Below are positions 6,860-16,202 of a stretch of 19,969 nt of DNA, piece by piece. This stretch comes from Thermodesulfobacteriota bacterium (GTDB lineage Bacteria > Desulfobacterota > Desulfomonilia > Desulfomonilales > Desulfomonilaceae): contig JAUPKT010000259.1 in assembly GCA_030837305.1 (NCBI GenBank), positions 1 to 19,969 on the forward strand, given 5' to 3'. The notes beneath the pieces were generated by a model, which saw only the letters and a list, made by a program, of their open reading frames with translations, ran no database searches and was not told where the DNA came from. Each line of letters starts with the position of its first letter. Position 1 is the first letter of the stretch. The translations under genes and the position numbers were made by a program.

Positions 6860-9409
6860 CTAAACGGATTTACCCGCAACGATCTCTCTGGAATGCCGAA
6901 CACTCTTGGACTTTGATTTAGAAACGCTGGAACCTCGTTTCGGACTTTCAACCTGATCCTGATCTCGGTGTGGATCAGCGTTCTTGCCCAACTCCTGTAC
7001 TCGTTCACTGTTTTCAGCTGAATCACTCCGAAGGGCAATCTTTAGCACCTCGTCCATGTGTTTAACAAATTTGAAGTCTAGCTTTCGACGAATATAGGGT
7101 GGTATTTCTTCGAGATCTTTCTCATTTTGGTCAGGAGCTATTACCGTGAATATTTGAGACCTTAATGCTGCAAGAGCCTTTTCTCTGAGTCCGCCTATGG
7201 GTAGCACTCTACCCCTGAGTGTAATCTCACCGGTCATGGCAACGTCAGCCCTTACAGGGATCCCCGTAAGTGCACTGACGATGGCCGTGGCCATGGTGAC
7301 GCCTGCAGAAGGCCCATCCTTCGGAATTGCGCCTGCGGGGACGTGAACGTGTATGTCCTTGGTAAAATAGAATTTCTCCTTCATCCCAAAGTGCGCCGCC
7401 CTCGACCTAAAATATGACATGGCCGCCTGACCGGACTCCTTCATGACATCCCCGAGTTGCCCTGTAAGGAGCAGATTTCCTTTACCCTCCAGCGGAGTTG
7501 CCTCCACCTGGAGCACGTCCCCTCCATAGGGGGTCCAGGCAAGGCCGATGGCCACACCCACCTCATCGGTCCTCTTCTCGTTGTCACGGAGATACTTGGC
7601 AACCCCAAGAAACTTGGAGAGATTTTTTGCCGTAATTTTGGGAATCTTCTTTTCACCTTCAGCGATCTTGCGTGCTATCTTCCTGCAAAGGTTTGCTATC
7701 TCCCGCTCAAGATTCCGCAGACCTGATTCTCTCGTGTATTGATTGACGATTGCAAGAATTGCCTCGTCTGTTATCTCCATATCTTTTTCGCTGATACCGT
7801 TTTCCTTGATCTGTCTCGGGATGAGAAACCTTCTTGCGATCTTTAGTTTTTCCTCATCAACATATCCTGACAGTTCTATGATTTCCATTCGGTCTTTAAG
7901 CGCAGGAATGATGGGGTCCGCCAAATTCGCCGTAGTGATGAACATGACCTTGGAAAGGTCGAACGGTACATTGAGATAATGGTCGCTGAAGGCGTTGTTT
8001 TGTTCTGGATCCAGGACCTCCAGCAGCGCTGCCGATGGATCACCTCGGAAATCGGCACCCACTTTGTCGATTTCATCCAGCATAAATACGGGGTTGTTGG
8101 AGCCGGCATTCTTCAACCCCTGAATGATTCTACCCGGCAAGGCACCGATATATGTGCGGCGATGGCCACGTATTTCAGCCTCGTCCCGCACCCCACCGAG
8201 AGACAACCTCGTGAAGTTCCTCCCCAACGCCCTTGCTATTGACTTCCCGAGGGACGTTTTCCCAACTCCCGGAGGGCCGACGAAGCAGAGTATGGGCCCT
8301 TTCATATTCTTGTTGAGCTTTCTTACGCCAAGATACTCGAGAATGCGGTCCTTGACCTTTTCAAGGTCATAATGATCTTCGTCCAGTATTTTCTTTGCGT
8401 TTCTAATATCGAGCCTATCCTTCGTCGACTTTGACCATGGGAGTTCCACCATCCAATCCAGATATGTTCTAATGATGGACGCTTCAGCCGCATCCGGATG
8501 CATCTGAGATAAACGGCTCAGTTGTTTTTCCGCCTCTTTCTCTACATCCTTCGGGATCCGTGCTTTGGCTATCTTGGCCCGAAACTCCTCAATTTCCTTG
8601 GTTTTTTCATCAATCTCGCCCAGCTCACCCTGAATGGCCTTGAGTTGCTCTCTCAGGAAATATTCTCGATGAGTCTTACCCATCTCTTCCTTTGCCTGGG
8701 TTTGAATCTTGGCTTGCATTGCGGACAACTCGAGTTCCTTGGACAGCAACTCGTTGACCTTGAGCAACCGATTGAGGGGATCGATCACCTCAAGTATGGC
8801 CTGTGATTCCTCGACTCGGAGTTTGAGATTGGATGAAACAAGATCAGCTAGTCGGCCAGGATCTTCTATGGAATCGAGTATCGCTACTGCATCCGGTGAT
8901 ATGATGCCTCGAAGTTGGAGAATCTTCTCTGAATTCTCCTTAACAGACCTCATCAACGCCTCTATTTCCAAACCTACCGGCTCAAGATGGGGTTCTTGAA
9001 TCTTTTCTATTCTGACAACAAAGAAATCCCCTAACGACGGATAATCCAGAATACGTCCCTTAGTAACGCCCTGTACGAGTATTTTTACTCTGCCGTCGGG
9101 TAGACGGAGCATTTTCACCACCATTGCGACCGTACCAACGTTGTAGATATCGTCTGGACCCGGATCTTCTTTGGTTGATGATTTTTGGGTAGCGAGAAAG
9201 ATGAGTCTGTCTTTGTCCAACGCTTTCTCAACAGCTTTGATGGACTTGTCTCGCCCAACCATTAACGGCAGGATCATGTATGGATAGATGACGACGTCCC
9301 GTACAGGCAACAGTGGCATCTCATCTGGAACGTCCGCCAGACTAACCGGTTCGGCGCCTTGGTCAAATTGTTCTGAAAAATCGTCCTTCTTGTCTGTTTC
9401 ATCGACCAT
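6860..9409 (-). CDS. lon: ATP-dependent Lon protease
   Basis: A hexameric cytosolic serine protease that unfolds and degrades damaged and regulatory proteins. With start ATG 9409 it is about 849 residues. In order: the N-terminal substrate-recognition domain starting [18 protein letters not shown], a coiled-coil middle ([23 protein letters not shown]), the AAA+ module with Walker A GPPGVGKT near 378-385 and Walker B FMLDEID near 445, and the protease domain with catalytic Ser in DGPSAG (near 701) and Lys in GGLREK (near 744), both 22 residues further on than in E. coli. The C terminus carries an extra basic, serine-rich tail of about 40 residues. The start is open: in-frame ATGs at 9487, 9472 and 9436 exist, but only 9409 has a good site (GAGGT nine bases upstream). 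It has its own promoter and lies downstream of the PBP1A gene, past a terminator. Confidence 0.95.
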   Translation of the reverse strand: MVDETDKKDDFSEQFDQGAEPVSLADVPDEMPLLPVRDVVIYPYMILPLMVGRDKSIKAVEKALDKDRLIFLATQKSSTKEDPGPDDIYNVGTVAMVVKMLRLPDGRVKILVQGVTKGRILDYPSLGDFFVVRIEKIQEPHLEPVGLEIEALMRSVKENSEKILQLRGIISPDAVAILDSIEDPGRLADLVSSNLKLRVEESQAILEVIDPLNRLLKVNELLSKELELSAMQAKIQTQAKEEMGKTHREYFLREQLKAIQGELGEIDEKTKEIEEFRAKIAKARIPKDVEKEAEKQLSRLSQMHPDAAEASIIRTYLDWMVELPWSKSTKDRLDIRNAKKILDEDHYDLEKVKDRILEYLGVRKLNKNMKGPILCFVGPPGVGKTSLGKSIARALGRNFTRLSLGGVRDEAEIRGHRRTYIGALPGRIIQGLKNAGSNNPVFMLDEIDKVGADFRGDPSAALLEVLDPEQNNAFSDHYLNVPFDLSKVMFITTANLADPIIPALKDRMEIIELSGYVDEEKLKIARRFLIPRQIKENGISEKDMEITDEAILAIVNQYTRESGLRNLEREIANLCRKIARKIAEGEKKIPKITAKNLSKFLGVAKYLRDNEKRTDEVGVAIGLAWTPYGGDVLQVEATPLEGKGNLLLTGQLGDVMKESGQAAMSYFRSRAAHFGMKEKFYFTKDIHVHVPAGAIPKDGPSAGVTMATAIVSALTGIPVRADVAMTGEITLRGRVLPIGGLREKALAALRSQIFTVIAPDQNEKDLEEIPPYIRRKLDFKFVKHMDEVLKIALRSDSAENSERVQELGKNADPHRDQDQVESPKRGSSVSKSKSKSVRHSREIVAGKSV

Positions 9410-9509
9410 AACTTCATTACCTCGTGGCTGAGACATAATGAACAACTGTTCCCCCGTGCGTCGGGAGGACATGTGCTTTTCATTCAATGTGCGTACATCA
9501 CATCTATTG

Positions 9510-9539
9510 AAGATATGCTGCCTTCTCGACCGATGTCAA
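9510..9539 (-). promoter_or_regulatory. Sigma-70-type promoter for lon
   Basis: On the minus strand: TTGACA (6 of 6; plus 9534-9539), an 18-base spacer, then TATCTT (4 of 6; plus 9510-9515). Transcription would begin near 9503, giving a leader of about 94 bases to ATG 9409. I saw no CIRCE element beside it, so no heat-shock repressor site is claimed. Confidence 0.5.
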
Positions 9540-9629
9540 CCGTGCTCGCCGTCATTCGTGAGTGCCGGCAGTCCTCGGAGGGGCGGTAATAAGACATCTT
9601 CTCCTTATGCCGGATGTGCGTCACAGGAA

Positions 9630-9675
9630 ACAGAAAACCACCCGGCTACATGGAAAACCTCACACTGCGGGTGGT
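9630..9675 (-). terminator. Intrinsic terminator after the PBP1A gene
   Basis: Perfect eight-base arms: plus-strand ACCACCCG (9637-9644) and CGGGTGGT (9668-9675), with a 23-base loop. Read on the minus strand the stem is followed by TTTTCTGTTT, the expected T-rich tail. It lies 35 bases past the PBP1A stop and about 90 bases before the lon promoter, so it separates the two transcripts. Confidence 0.6.
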
Positions 9676-9709
9676 CTGAGGATCACGAAATGGGACCAAG
9701 CTCTTTCAC

Positions 9710-12361
9710 TTAGAACTGGTCAAGGTCTGAACCGGTATTGTCCCAACGGGCCCCTTTGAAAAACTTGGGATCGGCCTCGGCAGGCACGCGGCCAACCTTA
9801 AAGACTTCCTGAATGCCGCTTCCCGACGCAGTAACAAGACCGGTCCGGGGGTCCACCCGTCGAAACTCCACAGAGGCAGGGGGCATAAATTCCCGGACCG
9901 GCTTGTCTTTCAAAGCCTCCTTCATGAAATAACCCCAAATGGGAGCAGCGGCCTTCCCGCCGGTTTCTCCCTCGCCGAGTGATATCTCTGTATCAAAGCC
10001 GACCCATACGCCACACGTATAATCTGGGTTGAAGCCCACGAACCACGCATCAACGTATTCATTAGTGGTGCCGGTCTTGCCTGCAATGTCCGGACGTCCT
10101 ACGATCCTCTTGAGGATGGTGGCAGTTCCGTCAGACACGACCCCCTGCAGCAAGGTGGCCATAATGTATGCCGTCCCCTCGTCAATTGTCCGTCTTGCGG
10201 GCAGGGAGGTCGCCGCGTACATCTCGCCGGGAGTCCTCGTCTGCCGATCCTCCAGAGACACCCTCTTGAAGTCTCCATGATCGGTCGGGAAGGGATCATC
10301 CAAGAGCATGGGAGCATCATACTCTTCGAGAACCTTCCCTTTTCGATCAATGATCTTTTTTACGTACACTCCGGGTACGTAGTAACCTTTATTGGGGAAC
10401 ACAGAATACGCGTTAAGCTGTTCCTCGAGAGACACCCCAGTGGAACCCAACGCCAGGGTGAGGTTTTCAACAAGAGGGGAAGAATATCCCAGCTTCCTGG
10501 CATAGCCTTTGGCATAATCGATGCCTATTTGCTGCAAGATCTTGATGGTAGGGATGTTCCTGGATTTGACGATGGCCTCCCGAAAAGTTACCGGACCTGA
10601 GAAGCCGCCCCGATGGTTCTTGGGCCTCCATACTTCTCCTGTAGCCGGAATGGTAATGGCCAGCGGTGAATCCAGTATAATATCTGAACATGTAAATCCC
10701 TTATTCAGAGCGGCGGCGTAGATGACCGGTTTAAAAGAGGATCCTGCCTGCCTGCGAGCTTGTACGGCTCTGTTGTACTTGGATTCATTAAAGCTATGAC
10801 CGCCCACGATGACTCGAATGTAACCAGTGCGGTTCTCTCTCATCATCAGGGCCCCCTGAACTATGGGCTCTTGCTCCAACTCCAGTGGGAATAAAGACAC
10901 CATATCTTCACTATAATGCTTGTAATTCTTTAATTCCGGATCCGATTGTCCATATTTCTTGATGTATAGTTCCCTTCGCTTACCGTTGGGATCAGTGAGC
11001 CTCACCAAAACTACATCTCCAACCTGAAATGGGAGATCCCCGGATGCGAAATTCCTCGTTCGCATTTCCGGACGAAAGTATGGGACACGGACCCACCATT
11101 TCGGATTCGGTTCCAGCTTCACTTGTCCCACATATTCCTTCTTGATGCCGTCCTTCTCATATGCTCCCAGTCTAATATAGAGGTTTTCGTGATCGATCTG
11201 AGTTACCACGCCCTCTGTGATATCCCCAAATCGAATGGGGTGGTCCATGTGGTCGCTCTTCTCCCGGAGAAAGTCGGCAACCCCTCCTGCCGTCAGGGTC
11301 TTGATTGGCCCGCGATATCCTTGACGCTTATCCAATTCCCGAAGGCCTGCATCAACAGACTCTCGTGCCGCCTTGGTCAAGGAGAGATCCACCGTGGTAT
11401 AAACCTGAAGTCCTTCTTTATACAGCGCATCAGCACCGTATTTGTTCTCTACATACCGTCTGACATGCTCTACAAAGTCAGGGGCTATACGAGCATAAGG
11501 GTTGATACCAGATGCAATCTGCGGTTCTTCGGAATTGGCCTGGTCATATTGCTCCGGCGTTATGTACCCGTCCTCAAGCATACGCTTGAGCACGTAGCTT
11601 CTTCTCTCAATGGACTTCTTAAGGTTTCGACGAGGAGAATTCATGGATGGGGCTTTAGCGAGGCCCGCCAGCATAGCGCATTCGGCTATCGTCAGGTCTG
11701 AGACTCTTTTCCCGAAATACACGTCCGCGGCAGCCTGAACGCCGTAGGCCGAACTGCCCAGATAAATCTGATTTAAGTAAAGATAAAGGATCTGCTCCTT
11801 GGACAAAGATGCCTCAATTCTTGTCGATAGGATGGCTTCTTTGATCTTTCTGGTGAATTTTCTCTCCGGCGTCAGCAAAAAGGTCTTTGCTACCTGTTGA
11901 GTGATGGTACTTGCACCCTCTTTCAAGGAACCAGAGACGAGGTTTTTCTTTAGGGCCCTGAGAATAGCTTCTTTGTCCACGCCTGCATGGCGTCTGAAAT
12001 TTTTATCTTCTGCAGACACAAACGCGTCTTGGAGTGTCTTGGGAATCTCCTCGATGGGAACCACAAACCTTCTCTGATAGGCAAACTCTGCCAACAATTC
12101 ACCCCTGTCAGCGAAAAACCGTGTGACGGTGGGCGGCGAATAATTATTTAACTTATCGATACCTGGGAGGCTTCGAGTAAAGTAGAAATAACCCTGAACA
12201 GCCATACCGGCCATGCCAAATGCAAGACCGAGGAGCGCCAGGATGCCAAGACGCCCGATAGCACCGAAAAAAGATCCGCCCCTCTTGACCGGTTGAGTTC
12301 GCTGATACATCTGAGCAAAAGGATTCTGGAGATCGCGCATCGATTTATCCGGCGAATTCAA
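9710..12361 (-). CDS. mrcA: Penicillin-binding protein 1A (bifunctional class A transglycosylase/transpeptidase)
   Basis: An 883-residue class A PBP that polymerises and cross-links peptidoglycan at the inner membrane. A transmembrane segment (about 36-60) anchors it. The glycosyltransferase domain shows its motifs: catalytic E118 in SAEDKNFRRHAG, GASTITQQ at 149-156, and ILYLYLNQIYLG at 191-202. A long middle region (about 370-480) matches the OB-like insertion of PBP1A. The transpeptidase domain has catalytic S541 in SSFK, the SRN triad in VKSRNIPT, and K762 in KTGTT. Start TTG 12361 is firmly supported by AAAGGAGG six bases upstream; the ATG at codon 8 has no ribosome site. The gene is followed by a hairpin terminator and then by lon. 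It is divergent from greA across a 400-base gap. Confidence 0.95.
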   Translation of the reverse strand: MNSPDKSMRDLQNPFAQMYQRTQPVKRGGSFFGAIGRLGILALLGLAFGMAGMAVQGYFYFTRSLPGIDKLNNYSPPTVTRFFADRGELLAEFAYQRRFVVPIEEIPKTLQDAFVSAEDKNFRRHAGVDKEAILRALKKNLVSGSLKEGASTITQQVAKTFLLTPERKFTRKIKEAILSTRIEASLSKEQILYLYLNQIYLGSSAYGVQAAADVYFGKRVSDLTIAECAMLAGLAKAPSMNSPRRNLKKSIERRSYVLKRMLEDGYITPEQYDQANSEEPQIASGINPYARIAPDFVEHVRRYVENKYGADALYKEGLQVYTTVDLSLTKAARESVDAGLRELDKRQGYRGPIKTLTAGGVADFLREKSDHMDHPIRFGDITEGVVTQIDHENLYIRLGAYEKDGIKKEYVGQVKLEPNPKWWVRVPYFRPEMRTRNFASGDLPFQVGDVVLVRLTDPNGKRRELYIKKYGQSDPELKNYKHYSEDMVSLFPLELEQEPIVQGALMMRENRTGYIRVIVGGHSFNESKYNRAVQARRQAGSSFKPVIYAAALNKGFTCSDIILDSPLAITIPATGEVWRPKNHRGGFSGPVTFREAIVKSRNIPTIKILQQIGIDYAKGYARKLGYSSPLVENLTLALGSTGVSLEEQLNAYSVFPNKGYYVPGVYVKKIIDRKGKVLEEYDAPMLLDDPFPTDHGDFKRVSLEDRQTRTPGEMYAATSLPARRTIDEGTAYIMATLLQGVVSDGTATILKRIVGRPDIAGKTGTTNEYVDAWFVGFNPDYTCGVWVGFDTEISLGEGETGGKAAAPIWGYFMKEALKDKPVREFMPPASVEFRRVDPRTGLVTASGSGIQEVFKVGRVPAEADPKFFKGARWDNTGSDLDQF

Positions 12362-12762
12362 CTATTGCCTCCTTTCCACATCGCTGCATCGACACATCTC
12401 TAACACGGAATCGCTGGCCTGTCCACACGGTCAGGACTAATCTTGAATAAATTTCAGTATACTTAACAACAAGTCTAAAGTTCTTTATTATATGAGTTCT
12501 TTTCTTCCCCTATGTTTCCTAACTTCGAATGAAAATTTTCTCGTATTCCCACGCGTTTCTTTCATCATCGAACAGGTGCCATCCGGGTCGACGTCACGCT
12601 GGAAATCCCCCATCTACATTAGACCCGAGCCCTAGTAGGGCCGACATCGACACAAGATGCGACCATCTTGGCTCCGCCAGACCAATTTCTCTACCATTGA
12701 CCATGAATACGTACAGTTGCTAGTATTGGTGTGTAGTGAGATGATTGTTGGGAGGAAGACCT
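12362..12762. other. Divergent intergenic region between mrcA and greA
   Basis: About 400 bases with promoters for both genes expected. The greA side has a fair promoter at 12697-12726. On the minus strand there is a TATAAT near 12489 and a TATACT near 12456, neither with a convincing -35. An open frame at 12529-12723 has no ribosome site and no likeness to a protein. No RNA gene or repeat is visible. Confidence 0.4.
12697..12726 (+). promoter_or_regulatory. Candidate sigma-70 promoter for greA
   Basis: TTGACC (12697-12702; 5 of 6), an 18-base spacer, then TAGTAT (12721-12726; 4 of 6). The start of transcription would be near 12733, about 30 bases before the greA ATG, leaving the GGGAGGA ribosome site in the leader. 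Confidence 0.5.
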
Positions 12763-13239
12763 ATGAGTCAGTCTAAGAGGCCCATTTCAGTGGAAGGCCA
12801 TAGAAAATTGAGAGAGGAAATTGATCGGATGATTCGCACCGAGAGGCCTTCGGTCATCAAAGAAATCGAGGTAGCTCTGGGGCATGGAGATCTCTCAGAG
12901 AATGCAGAATACACGTATGCCAAAGAAAAACAGGCTCTCATTGAGACAAGAATCAGAGACCTTCAGGAGAGGCTTTCCACGTGTGAAGTGATCGACCTCA
13001 GCAATAGGCCTAAAAGCGACAAAGTCGTGTTTGGATCCACCGTCAGCCTGGAAGACTTGGAAACAGGGGAGACAAAATCTTATCGTCTGTTGGGCCAAGA
13101 TGAAGCAGACATTAGCCAAGGGATCTTGTCTGTGAGTTCTCCAGTGGGACGTGCCCTCATAGGCAGGCGGGCTGAGGACATGGTAGAGGTGAAAACCCCC
13201 AGTGGGATTCGCGAATATGAGATTCTTGAAATATCTTGA
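12763..13239 (+). CDS. greA: Transcription elongation factor GreA
   Basis: A 158-residue protein of the standard GreA size. It enters the secondary channel of RNA polymerase and stimulates cleavage of backtracked transcripts. The N-terminal coiled coil carries the family motif GHGDLSENAEYTYAKEKQ (about 45-62), whose acidic tip residues hold the catalytic magnesium. The C-terminal globular domain shows the usual SPVGRALIGRRAEDMVEV block followed by TPSGIREYEILEI. ATG 12763 has GGAGG seven bases upstream; an in-frame TTG-type extension to 12745 is not supported. The double HAD phosphatase gene begins 12 bases after its stop, so the two form an operon that ends in the terminator at 14633. Confidence 0.95.
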   Translation: MSQSKRPISVEGHRKLREEIDRMIRTERPSVIKEIEVALGHGDLSENAEYTYAKEKQALIETRIRDLQERLSTCEVIDLSNRPKSDKVVFGSTVSLEDLETGETKSYRLLGQDEADISQGILSVSSPVGRALIGRRAEDMVEVKTPSGIREYEILEIS

Positions 13240-13251
13240 GTAAACAGGGCC

Positions 13252-14544
13252 ATGCTGCGTTCGAAAAAAATACTCATTCTCTGCGATTTCGATGGAACGG
13301 TATCCACCAAAGACACCGTGAACAAACTCATCCGGGAACATCTTAAAGCGCCTGACTGGCGGTTCCATGTGAAGCGATATTTCAGGGGAGAGATCGGATC
13401 ACGAGAGGTGTACCAAGCGGTGGCGCCTCTCATGAGAATGACGCAAAAAGACCTGACCCAATTTGTCAGGGAGAATGCGTCCTTGGACCCCCATTTCACG
13501 AGTTTCCTCAGGTGGGCTCAGGATCGCCGGGTGGACGTGAAAATCTTATCAGACGGTTTTGAGGCAACAATAGGCACTTTGTTCCGTAGTCATGACATAG
13601 AAAAGGTCGATATATTTGCCAACAAGCTTATCATCCATGACGAGGGAACCGTTGCTATTGAGAGTCCCCATGCAAATCGGGAGTGTGGAATCTGCGGCAC
13701 GTGCAAGCTCGGCGTTCTTAGAAGGTTTCGTCAAACGTACGACACGATTATCTTGATCGGTGATGGGGAGTCGGATCGTCATGCGGCTGAGGAAGCCGAC
13801 CTCGTAATTGCAATGAAGGATCTCTTCCTCTACTGCGCGCAGAAGGGAATCCCATGTATTCGGGCCGGTTCCTTTAAGGAAATTCCGCACCTGCTCACGC
13901 GACGTATCCAATCGGTCACGTTCGATCTTGACGGCACTCTCTTGGATTCTCTTCACTCCATCACGGAGTCTTTCAACCATATGTTTGAAGCTCTCGGCTA
14001 TCCCCACATGACCGTGCAACAGGTCGCCCGCAAGACCGGCATATCTCTAAAGGATTTCGTGTGCTCGTTCCTGAAACCCGAGGAAGCCCAAGCGGGTATA
14101 AAGATCTTCCGTGACCACTATGACAGTATTTTCTTGGACAAGACGAAAGTAATTCCAGGTGTTATTGAGATGCTGCACTCATTGGACGGTGGCGTCGTCA
14201 AAGGTATTGTCACCAACAAGCGCGGCAAATATGCTCGCACTTTGGCCCGGCACTTCAGTCTTGATAAGCACATGGTCCACATACTGGGAGCTGAAGACGG
14301 TTTCAAGGCCAAGCCGTCGTCCGAGATGTTCGACGCCTTCATTGAGCGATCGGGTGCATTACGGGAAAACACTATTTATGTCGGCGACGCGCCCGTTGAC
14401 ATAGAGGCGGCAATTAACGCTGGGATCGATGCGTACGTGATTGCGAACCCCATTTTCTCATCAGAGGAGCTGGCCTTATACTCTCCGAGAAGAATCCTCA
14501 AAGACATTAATGAACTTTCTGCTGCGGTCACTCCCATTGTCTAG
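13252..14544 (+). CDS. Fused double HAD phosphatase: MtnX/SerB-like domain plus Gph-like domain
   Basis: A 430-residue protein with two complete haloacid-dehalogenase phosphatase domains. Domain 1 (about 1-215) resembles the MtnX/phosphoserine-phosphatase group: nucleophile motif CDFDGT (D12, D14), S100 in LSDG, a C-x2-C-x2-CK cluster at 145-152, and GDGESD at 170-175. Domain 2 (about 218-425) resembles phosphoglycolate phosphatases: TFDLDGTLLDS (D225, D227), T321 in VTNKRG, K354 in AKPSSEMF, and GDAPVDIEAAINAG (D379, D383). All four motifs are intact in each, so both halves should be active. Substrates are unknown; family members act on small phosphorylated metabolites, including repair of damaged ones. 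The ribosome site is weak (AGGG close to the ATG), consistent with translation coupled to greA 12 bases upstream. Confidence 0.85.
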   Translation: MLRSKKILILCDFDGTVSTKDTVNKLIREHLKAPDWRFHVKRYFRGEIGSREVYQAVAPLMRMTQKDLTQFVRENASLDPHFTSFLRWAQDRRVDVKILSDGFEATIGTLFRSHDIEKVDIFANKLIIHDEGTVAIESPHANRECGICGTCKLGVLRRFRQTYDTIILIGDGESDRHAAEEADLVIAMKDLFLYCAQKGIPCIRAGSFKEIPHLLTRRIQSVTFDLDGTLLDSLHSITESFNHMFEALGYPHMTVQQVARKTGISLKDFVCSFLKPEEAQAGIKIFRDHYDSIFLDKTKVIPGVIEMLHSLDGGVVKGIVTNKRGKYARTLARHFSLDKHMVHILGAEDGFKAKPSSEMFDAFIERSGALRENTIYVGDAPVDIEAAINAGIDAYVIANPIFSSEELALYSPRRILKDINELSAAVTPIV

Positions 14545-14587
14545 AAAACAGGAAAAAGATTTTTTTGGGAACCGAACGAGGATCTTG

Positions 14588-14619
14588 TTGTCATTAAAAG
14601 ATTACCTACCTAATGACAA
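14588..14619. repeat. Perfect inverted repeat before the terminator
   Basis: TTGTCATTA (14588-14596) and TAATGACAA (14611-14619), nine-base perfect arms around a 14-base loop. It lies between the phosphatase stop and the strong terminator. It is AT-rich and lacks a T run, so it is not itself an obvious terminator; it could protect the 3' end of the mRNA or be a protein site. Confidence 0.5.
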
Positions 14620-14630
14620 TAAAAGGTTGC

Positions 14631-14675
14631 GGGGCCTGAATGTTCCTACCATACATTCGGGCCTTTCTTTTTTTC
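14631..14675 (+). terminator. Strong intrinsic terminator of the greA-phosphatase operon
   Basis: Stem GGCCTGAATGT (14633-14643) with ACATTCGGGCC (14653-14663), eleven pairs including one G-U, a nine-base loop, and then TTTCTTTTTTT. It lies about 90 bases past the phosphatase stop and faces the convergent response-regulator gene, so it should shield that gene from plus-strand transcription. Confidence 0.88.
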
Positions 14676-14786
14676 GCAGCCGAGCTAAGAAACTTTGACA
14701 ATTACTGGTCTTGTGCAAACCCGCTGCGGCGCATTGCCTGGTCGCTTCGGTTTTACAGCCATCGGGATATGGCATAGGCCTTGCCA

Positions 14787-16202
14787 TTAGTGCTCCGGAA
14801 TCTCGTTGCTGCCGAGTTGATCGATGTCAAATTCTTTGAGCTTGAGCTGGAGTGTCCTACGGGTTATTCCGAGAATGCGCGCTGTGCGGGTACGATTTCC
14901 CTCGTTGTCTTCGAGTGTCTTCAAGATGAGTTCTCTTTCCATTTCACGAATGGTCATACCCGGTCTGATGCCCTCTCGAAACTGTCCCATGAGTGGATCC
15001 TCAGTGGCGCCACGGATGGCTTCAGATAGGTCTGAAAACTGCACGTAGTCATCGGCGGTCAGTATGACAGCTCGCTCCACGACGTTTTCCAGTTCCCGTA
15101 TGTTCCCTGGCCAGGAGTATCGCATGAGGGCGTCCAAGGCCCGCGGGTGGAAGCCCTTGAGTCTTCTGTTGTTTTTCTCGTTGTAGATCTTAAGGAAATG
15201 CTCAATCAAAAGTGGGATGTCTTCTCTGCGTTCCCTCAAGGGGGGCAGCTCAATGGGCACCACGTTTAGGCGGTAGAAAAGGTCCTCCCGGAACGTACCT
15301 TTCTTTACCTCGTCTTTTATTACTCTGTTGGTTGCAGTTATGATGCGTATGTTGACCTTTACCGTCCTCGTGGATCCCAAGGGTTCGAACTCTCGTTCCT
15401 GCAGAACCCTGAGCAATTTTGCCTGGGTTGAGGGGCTCATCTCGCCTATTTCATCCAGGAAGATTGTGCCGCCATCTGCCAATTCGAAGCGACCGGGTCT
15501 TCGACCTACTGCGCCTGTGAACGCGCCCTTTTCGTGACCGAAGAGTTCGCTTTCCAACAAGGTTTCCGGCAGTGCCGCGCAATTAATCTTGATGAAACGC
15601 TTGTCCGTCCGGTTGGAACCCTGGTGGAGTGCATTTGCTATGAGTTCCTTGCCGGTACCGGACTCCCCCAGTATGAGAACAGATGCTTCGGTGGGAGCAA
15701 CCATCGCAACGGTTTCCAGCACCTGCTTCATCCGGCTGGATCTACCCACGATGCGAGAGGCGTCGAACAGATTTTCAATGCGTCTTCTCTGTAAGATGTT
15801 GTCTTCTTTCAGTCTCCAGAATTCCAAGGTCTGTTGGACCTTGATGCGCAGCTCATCAATTTCGAGAGGTTTGGTGAGATAGTCGTGTGCCCCGGCCTGA
15901 AGGGCTTGAATGGCTGTCTCCACTGACGCAAACGCAGTTATAATGATCACAGGTATGCCCGGAGATATTTTCTTGATCTCTTTGAGCGCCTCTATACCAT
16001 CCATTTGAGTCATTCGATTGTCCATCAGTATCAAATCGAAGAACTCCTCGGAAACCCGCGAGATGGCGTCAGTGCCATCCTCTGCTTCACACACCTCGTA
16101 GCCATCCAAGGAGAGATTGGCTTGGAGCATCTTTCGCTGGGAGGGCTCGTCATCTACCACGAGAATTTTTGCTTTATAATTATTCATGCACCCACTTTTC
16201 AT
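14787..16202 (-). CDS. Sigma-54-dependent response regulator (NtrC/ZraR type)
   Basis: A 471-residue three-domain activator. Receiver domain (about 12-125): acidic pair D17/D18, phospho-acceptor D61 in LILMDNRM, and K111 in TKPLE. AAA+ domain (about 150-385): Walker A GESGTGKE at 179-186, the sigma-54 contact loop GAFTGA at 226-231, Walker B GTIFLDE, and RYSWPGNIREL at its end. C terminus: a Fis-type helix-turn-helix (EGNRTRTARILGITRRTLQLKLKEF). When phosphorylated it should form a ring on upstream sites and open sigma-54 promoters. The ATG at 16202 overlaps the kinase stop as ATGA, indicating translational coupling; ATG 16187 (MNNYKAKILVVDDE) is an equally plausible start. I found no credible sigma-54 promoter in the window, so its targets lie elsewhere. 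Confidence 0.92.
   Translation of the reverse strand: MKSGCMNNYKAKILVVDDEPSQRKMLQANLSLDGYEVCEAEDGTDAISRVSEEFFDLILMDNRMTQMDGIEALKEIKKISPGIPVIIITAFASVETAIQALQAGAHDYLTKPLEIDELRIKVQQTLEFWRLKEDNILQRRRIENLFDASRIVGRSSRMKQVLETVAMVAPTEASVLILGESGTGKELIANALHQGSNRTDKRFIKINCAALPETLLESELFGHEKGAFTGAVGRRPGRFELADGGTIFLDEIGEMSPSTQAKLLRVLQEREFEPLGSTRTVKVNIRIITATNRVIKDEVKKGTFREDLFYRLNVVPIELPPLRERREDIPLLIEHFLKIYNEKNNRRLKGFHPRALDALMRYSWPGNIRELENVVERAVILTADDYVQFSDLSEAIRGATEDPLMGQFREGIRPGMTIREMERELILKTLEDNEGNRTRTARILGITRRTLQLKLKEFDIDQLGSNEIPEH

Noticed and set aside
11123..11701. 192-residue open frame antisense to the PBP1A gene
   Set aside because: The opposite strand clearly encodes the conserved glycosyltransferase and middle domains; this frame has no family likeness.
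12529..12723. 64-residue open frame before greA
   Set aside because: No ribosome site, no motif, and it overlaps the greA promoter candidate.
14770..14785. Sigma-54 promoter look-alike TGGCAT-N5-TTGCC on the plus strand
   Set aside because: It is part of a palindrome (ATGGCA-N7-TGCCAT) at the end of the response-regulator gene, has no plus-strand gene downstream, and would only make antisense RNA.
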